A DNA stretch of 64,000 nucleotides from Mesostigma viride (GCA_009746045.1 RPFO01000079.1:6984453-7048452); one strand, 5' to 3'. Shown: positions 24,229 to 36,697, counted from the first letter of the stretch. Numbers and translations are program-made. Notes: a model not told the origin generated them from the sequence alone.

Positions 24229-27200
24229 GTAAAATGGAAGAACACATTGGAAGAGCCAGTACGTAGCCCCCCCGCTTTCTGATTGGGCAAAACAGCTCTG
24301 CGCACGTTACTGACGGCACACAGAGGCCTGCATGTCTAACATTGATCGCCCCGAACTCTTCTTGCCGGATCTCCTTGGGCAGGTTTCCGTGACAATACTC
24401 AATGAGGTTAAATCAATATACAACAAAGTTCGTTTCATTCTCGCGCCGTCGGCAAATCCGACCGTCATTGTGCGAAGGGAGCTGCGCAACTGTACGTGCC
24501 ATAGTTATAGATCCATGCACGCTGACGCATTCGTTGGGTCATCTCCTTGGATTTCTTCCCCCCTGCATGAGATTTTCGACCTGCAGGGAAGTCGTCACCA
24601 CCTTGGAGCGTACTGGCCGTTAATATGTTCTTGTATTCGTCGTGTGTGTGTGCAACCAATGCGCAGGGGATCTTTTCGGACCGCTCATATTTGGCCTCTT
24701 CTTGGCAACGTAAGTACCTTATTCATTATGTCTGATCGAGCATGCCTCGGAAAATAGCCGTGCTCAGGTTCTCAATCCCCCTGATAGTAGCCTGGCTGCA
24801 CTCTGGGATTTTTGTACAAGCTACCTGGAAGCCTTGCATCCAAGTAGACATCTGTCATGCGTGTTCCGCTTCTCTACAGAAGACTAGACACTGGACCAAC
24901 GTTGCGTACCGCATTGCTCTTGATGGCGTACATCTTCATTAACCACACTAAAATAGTTTTGGTTCGATACTGGATCTTCGTTTACCACACTGGTTGGACG
25001 CATGAAACTGCCTGCCATCAAAAGTCTCTCATTGCAACTCATGGGTGATGATACCTACGCCGGCCACCACGTCATCATTCTGCCCAAATGGTCAGGATAC
25101 CGGCAGTGTTAGCTACCCACAAGTAGGTGGATTCGTTCGGGGAAATTTCAAAGGATACATACTGGAAATCTTGCACCTTGTCGCCCTTACTGTCGCCCTC
25201 ACGCCCATGCCTGTTGCCCTGACTGCCGCACTCACGCGCGCCCATGCCTGTTGCCCTCACGCGCGCCCGTGCCTGTTGCCCTCACGCGCGCCCGTGCCTG
25301 TTGCCATTACTGCCGCCCTCACGCGCGCCCATGCCTGTTGCCCTCACGCGCGCCCTTGCCTGTTGCCCTTACTGCCGCCCTCACGCGCGCCCATGCCTGT
25401 TGCCCTCACGCGCGCCCTTGCCTGTTGCCCTTACTGCCGCCCTGACGCGCGCCCATGCCTGTTGCCGTCACGCGCGCCCGTGCCTGCTGCCCTGACGCGC
25501 GCCCATGCCTGTTGCCCTCCCGCGCGCCCATGCCTGTTGCCCTCGCACGCGCCCATGCCTGTCGCCCTTACTGCCACCCTCACGCGCGCCCATGCCTGTT
25601 GCCCTTACTGCCGCACTCACGCGTGCCCATGCCTGTTGCCATTACTGCCGCCCTCACACGCGCCCATGCCTGTTGCCCTTACTGCCGCACTCACGCGTGC
25701 CCAACATGCCTCCCCCCCCGCAGCATGCTGAGCTGGAGCGCGACTGAGGAGCACCAGGTGCTCGTCTTTGCGACGGTCTTTATACTCGTGTGGGCGGGGG
25801 CGGCTGTCGTCACGCTCAACGGGCTGCTGCTGGGGGGGAACATGTACGTATGCTTGCGCACGCACCCTCTATGGTGATCTGTGTGTGGCGCCACGGGCTG
25901 CTGCTGGCTGGGAAGGTGTATGTGGTGCTTAGCGGAGACAGCCCACCATCAAGTCGGGTCTGTTCAGTGGGTGGGAACATGCGTGCTTGCCCACCCGGCG
26001 GCTGCTGGCTGGGGATGCGTGGGGATGCTCCCGCACGTGCCATGCGTAGGGGCGTGTGTTGTGCTCGATGGGCGGCTGCTGGCTGGGGGCAGTGTGTCGG
26101 TGCTATGATAACTGTGTCATGTTATCAGTTTTATGGTTGTGTGGTTATCAGGATTATGAAGACAGTATGTGTTATCAGTTTTATTGATGCGTGGTTATCA
26201 GTGTTATGAGAAGTGGTTCGTAATAAGTCCTATTTATCAGTGTTATCAAGGTTATCAGGGTTATCGGGTGTGGGAAACATTCTTGAACTTGGATGCATGC
26301 GCAACCACGGCGTGGCTTGCTGGCTTCATGGGCGGCGGCGGGGGGGCGTAGGTGTGTGTAATGTAGCCTCTGTCGTTCCGATGAGACAACCAGCGCAGGC
26401 CTCAAGTGCATGTCTGGGATGAATGGATGCGTGGGGGGGGCAGGGGTGGGGGATGCGTACAGGAACTTTGGACGCGTGCGGACGCACGCGCACGCTACTT
26501 CTATGGATATGTTTTCCTCCGGCACGGAACATGTCTGGTGTGAGTATTATATATGCGAGCCATGAACAGGTGTGTTGTCAAGCGGTGTGGTGGACCTGCC
26601 ACGACCACCACGGTATGCTGCCATGGACCCATCTGTATGTACTACCACCACCCGCCCCGTCACGGTGCCCTGCCCATCCTATTTATTTGACGGCATCATC
26701 TCCCTGCTTCTCACTGCCGTCACCCCACCCTCATGCAGTTGATTGTTTATAAGATACAAGAAATATGTAGCCATCCCCGTGCTGCCCGGTCCCCCCTGTG
26801 CACCTCGCTGATCTGTTGACCGGCTGTACCTCCCGGCTGCCCACGTCTGTTTTTTCCCGGCCTACCGCCCCCGGCAGCATCTTCTTCCAGAGCGTGTGCC
26901 TGCTGGGCTACTGCCTGGTCCCGCTGATCGGCGGGTGGCTGCTCTGCCAGCTGACCACGCTCCACAGCGTGCGCGCCGTGTTCATCGCGCTCAGCTTTGT
27001 GTGGTCCACCTACGGTGGGTTTACGTATACACGCCCATCAGGATAGGCTCGTTTAAATAACGAGCCGGCGCGTTACATAACACGTATACCTCAATGGAAT
27101 GGTGGTGGGCGTGCGCGTGCGCTGGGTTGGGACGAAACCACGCCGGTATAGGTGCGTGGCCACCTACATCTGTCCATGGCGGGACTCCGCTGCCCTCACT

Positions 27201-27889
27201 GTCACAGTCTATGTAAGATATATCAGTAGCGGGGGCCTATATAAGATATATATGTAGTCTAGAGATATGTCACGGGGGGGCATCGGCAGCCAATGGCCAT
27301 CGAAGCGGACAGGACAAGCAGTTCTACAGGAAAGCCTTTTTTGGATGCCAGCTGTCCCCTCCTGGAGTCAAGGCTGTGGGATTATATTCATCCGTGCTAT
27401 GTATAGACATGAGTCGTCGTGCCGTTCCGTGTTTTCTTCGAGGGTGCTTTGCTGTAATTGAGGACTGAATGGGCAGGAGGGGTCTCGAGGAGGCTTGAAT
27501 AGGAATGATGGGTCTCAGGGTGGTTTGATAGGCATGATGGGTTTCGAGGAGGCTTGAACAGGAAGTTGTGTCTTGAGAGTTGAGGAGGCTTGAATAGGAT
27601 TGATGGGTCTCAGGGTGGCATTCTTGTGTCAGCATCATTCGTGAAATCAATAAGACATGCGCAGGCGTGAATTCGTGCTGTGATGGTAGCAGGCTTAGTT
27701 GTGCCAGTTCAATACATGGCACTTCCACGTGCTCAACCTTTTTCGCTTTCTGCTGTGTCTGCGGCGCGTGCCTTCCTTGCAGCGTCGGTGCCCTTCTTCA
27801 GCTCCGTGGTCCCCCCACAGCGGAGGATCCTCGCCGTCTACCCCGTGTTCTTGTTCTACTTTGCCATGAGCGCCTTGATATTCGTCTAG
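24190..27889 (+). CDS. YIPF6: YIPF6-like YIP1-family membrane protein, six exons spliced
   Basis: Join 24190-24228, 24326-24491, 24667-24709, 25724-25843, 26878-27014 and 27783-27889: 612 nt, 203 aa, all phases consistent. YIP1-family proteins are multispanning membrane proteins of the ER-Golgi that bind Rab GTPases and help vesicle budding. Visible signatures: W-D-L-F-G-P-L-I-F-G-L-F at the first membrane segment, V-T-L-N-G-L-L-L-G-G-N, then I-F-F-Q-S-V-C-L-L-G-Y-C at the third, and P-P-Q-R-R-I-L-A-V-Y-P-V-F-L-F-Y-F near the C-terminus, all closely matching YIPF6. About five hydrophobic segments, cytosolic N-terminus of about 65 residues. Exon 1 is the least certain part: translation could instead begin at ATG 24332. 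Human YIPF6 is 236 aa. Confidence 0.9.
24326..24491 (+). CDS. YIPF6: YIPF6 exon 2
   Basis: Cytosolic N-terminal region with P-E-L-F-L-P-D-L-L and V-T-I-L-N-E-V; donor AACT|GTACGT. Confidence 0.8.
24667..24709 (+). CDS. YIPF6: YIPF6 exon 3
   Basis: A 43-nt exon completing the W-D-L-F-G-P-L-I-F-G motif; donor GCAAC|GTAAGT. Confidence 0.88.
25180..25716 (+). repeat. Minisatellite in YIPF6 intron 3
   Basis: Variable units built from CACGCGCGCCCATGCCTGTT and GCCCTTACTGCCGCCCT run almost up to the exon 4 acceptor. The open Ala/Pro/Cys-rich frames over it are artefacts. Confidence 0.9.
25724..25843 (+). CDS. YIPF6: YIPF6 exon 4
   Basis: Encodes V-F-A-T-V-F-I-L-V-W-A-G-A-A-V-V and the L-L-L-G-G-N motif; donor AACAT|GTACGT. 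Confidence 0.92.
26878..27014 (+). CDS. YIPF6: YIPF6 exon 5
   Basis: Encodes F-F-Q-S-V-C-L-L-G-Y-C and the next membrane segments; donor CTACG|GTGGGT. Confidence 0.92.
27460..27620 (+). repeat. Degenerate tandem GGCTTGAATAGGAATGATGG repeat
   Basis: Three to four imperfect units of about 45 bp in YIPF6 intron 5. Confidence 0.55.
27783..27889 (+). CDS. YIPF6: YIPF6 exon 6 (stop codon)
   Basis: Acceptor CCTTGCAG; encodes the C-terminal R-R-I-L-A-V-Y-P-V-F segment and a final hydrophobic helix to TAG. Confidence 0.92.
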
Positions 27890-28540
27890 TGGAGCTGTGA
27901 TGCCATCTTACTACATGGATCTTGTCGACGTGGCTGAGTTCTGAGAAAACCGTCTGGATGGGCGCGCCATAATTTGTCCTTGGCAGTTCATGGAAGCTTT
28001 CCGGCTGGTACAAATAAAAACTCCTGGTGGCAGCTGATTTCCGTCTTTTTTGTTTCCAAAGCTTTCGTGTGCAGATTCTGCAAACGGGCAGTATTGCAGG
28101 GTTCCACCAAGCACCCACTTGTTTGGGTTCCCGATGCGGATATATGCTGCTCTGCACGGCAGGCGTGACACATGGCCGTTACTCGCGTTGTTGCATGGGA
28201 TTGTACATGTGGCAATCAACTGGCCAGTTAGCCGCCATGTCAGGGATGGAAGACTCCAGCCATGGTTTGGATATTGGACGCTGTCCAGAGCCTCTCATTT
28301 GGACACTCAGTTAGCTGATGGCAATGGCTCCGTCTCCATTCTCAAGGAGTCAGCCCGTATAGTAGGCAAACACAGCGAGCATGCACCTGTGATTAGTTGT
28401 CTCACTTAATGCACCCGTGATTGCGTCAGTGCACAATGCAGCACATACGCAGTTGTCTCACTTAGTATGTATGCAGTGTGCATGGCATACAGATCATGGA
28501 TCCATCCTGGGCAGCGTTTACAACGTTTACAATATATCAA
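27890..28540. other. YIPF6 downstream region, nothing recognised
   Basis: 3' UTR and intergenic DNA with no clear TGTAA near the stop. A repeated phrase, TTAGTTGTCTCACTTA-type, occurs at about 28390 and 28450. Confidence 0.35.
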
Positions 28541-28544
28541 CCGA

Positions 28545-31110
28545 GTACTAAGTAAGTACTTGTGTGTCATGCGCATAGGCATGCCATGGAGTACTATGCT
28601 AATCTAATTAGAAAAATAGTTACACGAAAGTTGAAACAAACAGACAGATATCGTCTGCATCATTCCCCGACCATATCAAGGAGACAACGTGCATATCAAG
28701 GAGACAACCAGCACATATAATCACTGCGCTGGTTGTCTCCTTGATGCAGTCACTAAATAAAAAATTAAATTGGAATTGCGACATTAGTTAATTAATTAAG
28801 AACTTATCTCCATTGGGAGTACATGTAGCACATATCCCTGAGAAGGGGCATATGGCTTTTAACCCCTAAATGGTCTGGCTGCCGATTTTCCGCAGGCCTA
28901 AAACTGAGTTACAGCCGACACGTCGGCCCCTTCTCGGGGGACCAAATGCCGCGAAAACTATTGAGAATTAGGAAACGTTTAGCTGAGAAGATCGAAAGTT
29001 TATAATTTTCCTCACAGCATGGTACTAGGGTTTGCATACTTCTGACAAAGTTATAGAGGTGTTCTGGCCGGTCAAAGTACAAGGGGTCAGGGTACTTTTT
29101 CACGTACAACGTGCATTCCGGAAAACGACGACCTGGCCATGGCGGCTTGCGCCCACGCATGGCATTTACGTTTGCGTTCGAATTTTCTGGCCAAACTTAG
29201 GGTATTGATTTTAAACGTCCTAAAGATCATACAGGCCAATTTTTGGTGCGCGGGAATGCCATTTGATAGGTGTCGGCAGCGTTCTTGCTGGAAAAAACTG
29301 CGATCAGGCCGGACGATAGAAACGTTGACAGCAATACCTTTCCGGCGTATTTTAAAGGATATATCGGTTTCTTTGTACTTTTTATGATACATAGTAGTCG
29401 TAAACGTTCAAGGGTGGCCAGAAATCGCCGAATCCAGCGACCATGCTGCACAACTTTGGTGTGCCGAAATGCGCCATTTTGCGGCCACCGCCTGGGCCAA
29501 GGTAACGCCATCCATGCCTGGTAAAGCTTAAGCATCGTTTTCCTATCGATGTTTGACGTTTATATATACGTTCTAGCTTGTGTAGCACATTCTTTTTGCA
29601 CTATTCATGCTCTTTCTTGACCCTGGCCTGGCCCCTTTCTAAAACACCCTTCTTAGATGCTTCCCTCAGTCAGTTGACCTGGCACAGGGTGATGGTGATA
29701 AGTTTTAGAGGCTGTATGGGTTTGAATACCTCCATATATGTTTGTTATACATTTCCCACACACATATTGCATGAGTGTGAGGCAGTTGGCTGGTCTCTGT
29801 GGCATCATCAAGCATGTAACCGGTGAGTAGAAGCTTCCCATTGTCAGCATGTGCCACCAGGTGTGCTGGCCATCACCTGGCAAGCTATAGCAGCTTAGGC
29901 CTAGTTTATCCTTGCTAGGGCAAGCTGAAATAGGCTTAAAATCACTAGTTTGTTGGTGGCTGCCTCCTAGAATGCATGCCTTGCGTAGGGTATCCGCACC
30001 ACGTTACCTACGTGCATGGACAAGGTGGCACCTGCACATAGGTGCCATGTAAGGGCAGTGTGATGATGCAGTTATGTTTCCCCATCATTGTGGAAGCGAA
30101 ATGTATTGTGTGGCATGGTTGGGGGCCATATTAGTAGGTATTAGTAGGTAGTATGCCCACTCCTACCCCCTTGGTTGCTTTTTACCAACCGTACCCCTAT
30201 GGGCTGTACTGGGTGTAACTGCTGGTATACCCACCCAAATGATGACCCCAATGGCTCAAACTGTTCAGCAACTAATTGTTTATCATCCCTGAAGTGGTAG
30301 GTGCCTAGCTCTTACAACATAATTCAAAATGCACATTCTACCCAAAATGAAAACGCTCGTTTTGACCCCCCTGACTTTGAAGGCAGTTATACATGGCCTA
30401 CCCTGCATATATGTAAGGTTGTGATATACCAACCCGAAGGGCAACTCATGGACATGCTTGGCCCCCAAGGACAGCCATTGGATATGGGTGGGTTGGATGG
30501 CATCTGGTTTGCAAAATTGTGAAGTTACAGCCGATGCATCGGCAGTATTTCTGCCCATTTAGGGGTTAATACATTCTGGGCTACTTCCTGCAAGGGTTAG
30601 GGTGTAAACTACACCTGCTCTGGGTGCACAGGTGCACCACTGATGATGTATTCTGATGATGTATGATCATACCTAAAAGGCCTGGCGGTGGAAGAAGATA
30701 GTCATGAAGGCTCACACGCCCGACCCTGTGGCCGGCAAGCCACCTCCCCCCAAGCGGCGGAGGCGCTTTGATGAGTAGGGCAGTTAGGATTTTTCTAGAC
30801 TAGATAGATTAGCGTTAGGATAGTCAGATTACGCGGATCTCTCCACCACCACCCATCAAGGAATATGTGCTACATGATCTCCCAACGGAGGCATGTTATA
30901 ATTTAATTTATTTAATTTAATAATATATTAATTAAAGGGTGGAAGATAACTGTTATGGCTAGGCAATGGCTAGGGCATGGCATCTCAGCAGAGAGCTACT
31001 CTCTCTGCATGGGCAAAGCATGACTACTACATAATGCTATGCATCACCTGACCAGTGCATCACCTGGGCATCGATCACCTTCTAGTACTTACACCGGCTC
31101 CCCCGCCGGC
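28545..31110. repeat. Dispersed repeat family X, copy 2 (interrupted)
   Basis: The left part (28545-28862) and right part (30566-31110) match 16070-16600 and 55810-55890. The sequence around 28800-28860 and 30570-30620 is continuous in the 16-kb copy (16073-16200); here it is split by the element at 28863-30565. It carries three copies of the GGTTGTCTCCTTGAT motif (28673-28745), two of them facing the third. Confidence 0.65.
28863..30565. mobile_element. 1.7-kb TTAA-flanked non-autonomous transposon (piggyBac-type ends)
   Basis: Ends CCCCTAAATGG (28863) and CCATTTAGGGG (to 30565) are inverted, and TTAA flanks both sides (28859-28862, 30566-30569). TTAA duplication and CCC-initial TIRs are the hallmark of piggyBac elements. 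Near each end GTTACAGCCGA precedes a self-complementary GCCGACACGTCGGC or GCCGATGCATCGGC. Three short frames on the - strand (28909-29535) show no DDE transposase motif. The paralogous repeat at 16073-16140 gives the uninterrupted target, reading GGCCTATCATACATTC. Confidence 0.85.
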
Positions 31111-33190
31111 CGCGGTCTGCCCGGCCGGCAGATCGATCGAGCTAGGGAGGTACCTAGGTCGGCCATAGCTCCCATCGCTGTTGTTGCTGCACCAGGGTCA
31201 AGTCGTCGTCCAATTAAGGTGTAGTGTGTCCTTAGCTCGAGCCGCTTGCGGCGTCTGAGGAACGAAATCTTGTCCGCCATGTTCTCAAATTGATCATGAT
31301 CGAGCAGCAGCGGGGGCGGTCCCACCTTACCCCGTGAGCGGGGAAGGCAGTCCACGGGCCTCCAGCTTGATCTCACCAATTACTGAGGCCCGTGCGGCCA
31401 AGGATTTCGTTCTCAAACGCCTGTGCAAGCTTTGAACACGGAGTTCTCACCTTCTGGACACCAAGTCGAAGTTCTTGAAGATGCGCAGGCCTGCGCTGGT
31501 TGTCTCCTTGATGACATTAAGGCTGCGTTTAATTGTCGAGCTCGGCCTCAGGACTTCGAGTAAAGAAAGGAGGGCTCTCAGCCGAGGACAAGGAACTGTC
31601 CCTCGTGCCTGATGACCACCTTATTGCCTCCCCTGCTGTAGAATACTGCTTTAACAACACACACTTTGCACAGTCTGATGATGAAGCCGCACATGCGGAA
31701 TTTATTGAGAAAGTTAATACAATTACAACACGTTGATAGTCTCAATATCGATGCACTCCATGCTCACGAGCCCGCAGTTAGGCAGCGCTCCATGACATGC
31801 TACTGGCCTTGCTCCCAAGGAAAGGGAGAAACACGAAGGCCACTAACGAGAGACTCGAAGAGACTACACGCTACGTGAGACTCGGTGAGAGTCCTCTTCG
31901 ACTATGAACCAAACCATTCGTCATGCCACACGCATGACACACGCCACACTTGTCAGTCCAGCCAGGAATGCCCAAACTATCTTGCTGCCTGAACCATGCA
32001 AATAGAAACTGCATCAGTTCCAGTTGCCGTCCTGGCTTTCTACCACACATGCCAACAAAAGCAGAAAGGCATCCCGACAAATCTAAATTGCTACCCTGTT
32101 GCCGATCTCATCTCCTAGAGGCTCCGGCATTTCTGTCCCTGGGAATGTCCGGCATTGAGTCACGACCACCAAGGTCGAAGCATAACATCCTTCAAACAAT
32201 CTGCACGCTCACACCTTGCGTGTGAGTGGCCCAGCAAACATTGCTTCTAATCTTTCCTTTCTAGAAGAAATCCCTTTGTAGGGCTGCCAGCGATTTCGCA
32301 TTCATTAATTCCAGCGATCTGGCTCCGCACCGCAAATTGTCCTTTTCCATTTTCTGTCCAGTCCTCATAACGTTGACCCGCTATTCTACACCACAAAGAC
32401 ACCTGGCCTGTCAATAGCCTCGGCGCTGTTGAAGTCCAGCAGTCCAGCTCCAGCTCCAGCTCCAGCTGTCCACTAACTCGCGTATGATCCTCTCGACGCT
32501 GCGCACTTGTGCTGCCGTCCGCTCAAGTACGTCAGTGCTGCGCGCCCAGCCGTGCCTGGCCCGGCGCGCGCGCACGTGCACTTTCGTCCGCTCTTATGCT
32601 GCAAGTGCTAGTGTCCCCTCCCCGGTCACTAGCCTTTGTCGAAAATGCGCAGAAAACAAATTCCTTGCGCACGTCACCGGTATTGTGCATAGTGGGCGCC
32701 CGGATGACATAGCTCGCGTCCGTGACAGCTGTCGCGTCTGCGTACCACAATCTCCGGCGCCACCATGGCGGCTGGCCATGCTCAGCTTTGGTAAAACCCA
32801 AATGAGCGCATGAGCTGACGTGCCTGCCTTAACTGCATGCCCGGTGGGGTGGGCGAGGACCTGTCCCATGATTCCCCCCCTCGCTGGCTCTCATGGCTCC
32901 TCACATGGCCAGCGACCGTGCCAACACCACAGCAGCTCAGGAAATGGTGACGCTACTGGTTGCGAAACGGGCAGCGACACAAACTGGGCAAAACCACTGG
33001 CCGGCCCGCTGGCACGGTGGTGAGCGCTGGCTGCAAGCAGTGCATGTGCCACCCACAATTACAGTGATCACACAGCAACATGGTATCCCCCTGCATGCAT
33101 GGTCTACGCGATGGCAAACCTGACACTGTGCGTCCTTGACCCGCCTGGCCGTGTGCGGGGCGAGGTCAGGCAATAAGTTGGGCAACGAAC
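31111..33190. other. Repeat-rich region without a recognisable gene
   Basis: One copy of CTGCGCTGGTTGTCTCCTTG (31491), next to the palindrome GCGCAGGCCTGCGC (31482-31495). A block at 32680-32760 (GACAGCTGTCGCGTCTGCGT) is repeated at about 34020-34075. Short frames lack motifs. Confidence 0.4.
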
Positions 33191-33204
33191 ACGGACTGAG
33201 GTTG

Positions 33205-33312
33205 CTTACGTTATCGGTGGTGCGACTGCCGTCGACGCCCTCCAGAATGGCGCCCCCGCGGAGGTGGTCACCGACCAGGGCGGGGAGTTTCGTGGGGAAT
33301 TTCAGGAATTGT
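33205..33312 (+). pseudogene. Ty3/gypsy integrase fragment
   Basis: One frame reads G-A-P-A-E-V-V-T-D-Q-G-G-E-F-R-G-E-F-Q-E-L, the second catalytic Asp region of a retroviral-type integrase. It is cut off at 33312 where repeat Y begins; the third catalytic Glu is absent. Confidence 0.65.
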
Positions 33313-34033
33313 CAACGACGACCAGGGTGCCCGAAGGCCCTGTCCCTTGTCTCGTTCTCAGTCTTACACACATTCTTAACAAAACCAATACATTGTCGTA
33401 TCCGTCAGTCCATCCTCATGGCAACTGACTGCATGCAACCACTCACGGGGGCTGCTCCGGGCTGCTCGAACTATTTCACCCCATGAAGACAACAAACCGG
33501 TTGTGAGGGAGAGAAACGGACGAACAACGACCACCATGGTTCGTTGCTCATCCTTCTATACTGCTCAAAGCTCAAGCCTGGCGGCTGGCGCCACTAACGC
33601 CATTTTAGACATCAGCCAATCATAACATTGTCTAATTTCCGACAAGCTAAACTTCAAGCTTTATCTGTCAAGCGAACACAAATATACAAGGGCAAATCTA
33701 TCGGCCATGCCAGGCACCGCCTGGGGCTTAATTCCTTGCATTTGTGTCTGGTGTCCCACGTTGAAATCCTAAAATTGCACAGCTGCTCAGTGCCTCGCCG
33801 GCTTGCTGTGTACCAGCATATTCGGCAAACTGCCCTTGTGACGAATGTCAGTGAAATTCAGGTCCGCCCAAAAGTTCCGTCAGCAAATTCAGCGGACTTG
33901 GCGCGTGAGTACAACTGAGATCGATCCGCGGCGTCAGTACCGGGCCGCGGTATAGCAACCCGCACAAGGCTGCGGACGTCAGAATTACGCTAAAATCTGA
34001 ATTGCGGACGTGATAGATCACGGACGCGACAGC
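33312..34033 (+). repeat. Dispersed repeat Y, uninterrupted copy
   Basis: About 98% identical by eye to 47842-49057 once the MITE in that copy is removed. Small indels distinguish the copies (for example GCTTAATTCC against GCTTCC). It abuts the integrase relic, and its ends show no TG...CA. Confidence 0.85.
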
Positions 34034-34157
34034 TGTCGCGTTTGCGTGCCATATCATCCTGGACTGGTCATTACCGCTACTTGGAATGCATCCACTATCA
34101 GCAGTAATCATGTGTGTGATATGCCACCTGGAGCCCCCCCCACTCTTTAGCTCACAA

Positions 34158-34186
34158 GGGTGGTTTTACCGGATTAGGATACATTT
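34158..34186 (+). repeat. 29-bp inverted repeat, left arm
   Basis: Begins GGGTGGTTTTACCGGATTAG; its inverted partner is at 47213-47241. CAA precedes it. Confidence 0.8.
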
Positions 34187-34716
34187 TTTTGTCTAGGATA
34201 CATTTGATGCAGTGTGCAGTTTTCAGATGTGTTTGTGGGGGTTGATTGCGCCTAGCATTCATTTTATTGAAGCAATGAGTTTCCCAAGATATACATTATA
34301 TAAACTAAGACAATTGACCCATTAACGCAATGAGACAACATCAATGAGACAACATATGCCAATTGAAGGCTGCCCGCAACTTTATTCCAAGCTCATTATT
34401 ATATGATTCCAAGACCATAACTCTTCCAAGACCGTACATCTTCAAGATATAGCACTACAGACACCCACGCGGCTTCCGCGGTCATCACGCTCCTCCTCCA
34501 AGACAACTCAACCTTACAGGACGCTGGGCCATCATACGTCCGGAATAATTGTGTCACTTATTACATAACCAAACTTTTTGAGGGATCGCCACGGTTGCAT
34601 GGTTTCAACACATGCGCCCTGCACTCATGTGCATCAAAGGTGTTGCGTAGTGCCAACTCAGTGTCAAAGAACTGATTCAATAATATTTCCCGTATGGCCA
34701 TGAAGGCCCACATGAG

Positions 34717-34797
34717 TTAAACATGGCCGAGAGTGATTGCATCATCCTTCTTGGCGACATCGGTCTTGACGACGTCGATGGGGAAGACGGCAGCACC
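34717..34797 (-). CDS. Possible terminal exon of an unknown - strand gene
   Basis: After an acceptor TGCAG the frame reads A-A-V-F-P-I-D-V-V-K-T-D-V-A-K-K-D-D-A then a stop at 34717. It looks like a real C-terminus, but no homologue comes to mind. The upstream partner could be the Gln-rich frame at 36405-37045 across the minisatellite. Confidence 0.3.
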   Translation of the reverse strand, partial: GAAVFPIDVVKTDVAKKDDAITLGHV

Positions 34798-34864
34798 TGC
34801 ATGTGAACAAAAGAATCCATGAACTGTGGCATCCAAAGGCAACAACATATTAGCATCCCATTGA

Positions 34865-36335
34865 ACACGCAGCCACGCTGACCCGGCCATCCAGCCGCCC
34901 ACGCAGCCACAGAGCCAGCCAGCCACGCAGTGACGCACCCACCCAGCCACACATCCACGCATCCACGCACCCGGCACCCCCCCCCCCCCCAGCCAGCCAC
35001 GCAGCCACGCAGCCACGCAGCCACGCAGCCACGCAGCAGCGCAGCCACGCAGCCACACAGCCACGCACCCTCCTTTCCAGCCACGCAGCCACGCAGCCAC
35101 GCAGCCACGCAGCCACGCAGCCACGCAGCCACGCAGCCACGCAGCCACGCAGCCACGCAGCCACGCAGCCACGCAGCCACGCAGCCACGCAGCAGCGCAG
35201 CTACGCAGCCACACAGCCACGCACCCTCCTTTCCAGCCAAGCAGCCACGCAGCCACGCAGCCACGCAGCAGCGCAGCCACGCAGCCACACAGCCACGCAC
35301 CCTCCTTTCCAGCCACGCAGCCACGCAGCCACGCAGCAGCGCAGCCACGCAGCCACACAGCCACGCACCCTCCTTTCCAGCCAAGCAGCCACGCAGCCAC
35401 GCAGCCACACAGCCACGCAGCCACGCAGCCACGCAGCAGCGCAGCCACGCAGCCACACAGCCACGCAGCCACGCAGCCACGCAGCAGCGCAGCCACGCAG
35501 CCACGCAGCCACGCAGCCACGCAGCAGCGCAGCCACGCAGCAGCGCAGCCACGCAGCAGCGCAGCCACGCAGCCACACAGCCACGCACCCTCCTTTCCAG
35601 CCACGCAGCCACGCAGCCACGCAGCCACGCAGCCACGCAGCCACGCAGCCACGCAGCCACGCAGCAGCGCAGCCACGCAGCCACACAGCCACGCACCCTC
35701 CTTTCCAGCCAAGCAGCCACGCAGCCACGCAGCCACGCAGCCACGCAGCCACGCAGCAGCGCAGCCACGCAGCCACACAGCCACGCAGCCACGCAGCCAC
35801 GCAGCCACGCAGCCACGCAGCCACGCAGCCACGCAGCCATGCAGCCACGCAGCCACGCAGCAGCGCAGCCACGCAGCCACACAGCCACGCACCCTCCTTT
35901 CCAGCCACGCAGCCACGCAGCCACGCAGCCACGCAGCCACGCAGCCACGCAGCAGCGCAGCCACGCAGCCACACAGCCACGCACCCTCCTTTCCAGCCAA
36001 GCAGCCACGCAGCCACGCAGCCACGCAGCAGCGCAGCCACGCAGCCACACAGCCACGCACCCTCCTTTCCAGCCAAGCAGCCACGCAGCCACGCAGCCAC
36101 GCAGCCACGCAGCCACGCAGCCACGCAGCCACGCAGCCACGCAGCCACGCAGCCACGCAGCCACGCAGCCACGCAGCAGCGCAGCCACGCAGCCACGCAG
36201 CAGCGCAGCCACGCAGCCACACAGCCACGCACCCTCCTTTCCAGCCAAGCAGCCACGCAGCCACGCAGCAGCGCAGCCACGCAGCCACACAGCCACGCAC
36301 CCTCCTTTCCAGCCAAGCAGCCACGCAGTCACACA
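34865..36335. repeat. 8-bp AGCCACGC minisatellite with recurrent spacers
   Basis: Tandem AGCCACGC units with AGCAGCGC and AGCCACAC variants, punctuated by a spacer CACCCTCCTTTCCAGCC that recurs about ten times. Because 24 nt are three units, several frames on both strands are open for 370-550 codons (H-A-A-T-Q-P-R-S and R-G-C-V-A-A-W-L). Confidence 0.95.
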
Positions 36336-36404
36336 GTCAAATCCCCCCTACACCCCCCCCCCACACACACCCCCACCCCACCCACTCAACACTACACGAA
36401 TGAC

Positions 36405-36540
36405 TCACAAAGAACTGCTGCACCACCGATGATCCCTGCGGGAACTGCTCTGCTGCCGACGGTCCCTGCGAAAACTGCTGCAGTGCCGACAATGCCTGTG
36501 GAAACTGCGACATTGCCGACGCTGCCTGCGGGAACTGAAG

Positions 36541-36621
<81 letters not shown>

Positions 36622-36658
36622 AGTTGTTGCTGCAGTTGCTGCTGCAGTTGCTGCTGCA

Positions 36659-36697
<39 letters not shown>

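Noticed and set aside
34677-36432. Very long ORFs (500-551 codons) on both strands
   Set aside because: They are read-through of an 8-bp minisatellite, open in several frames at once, with no non-repeat domain.
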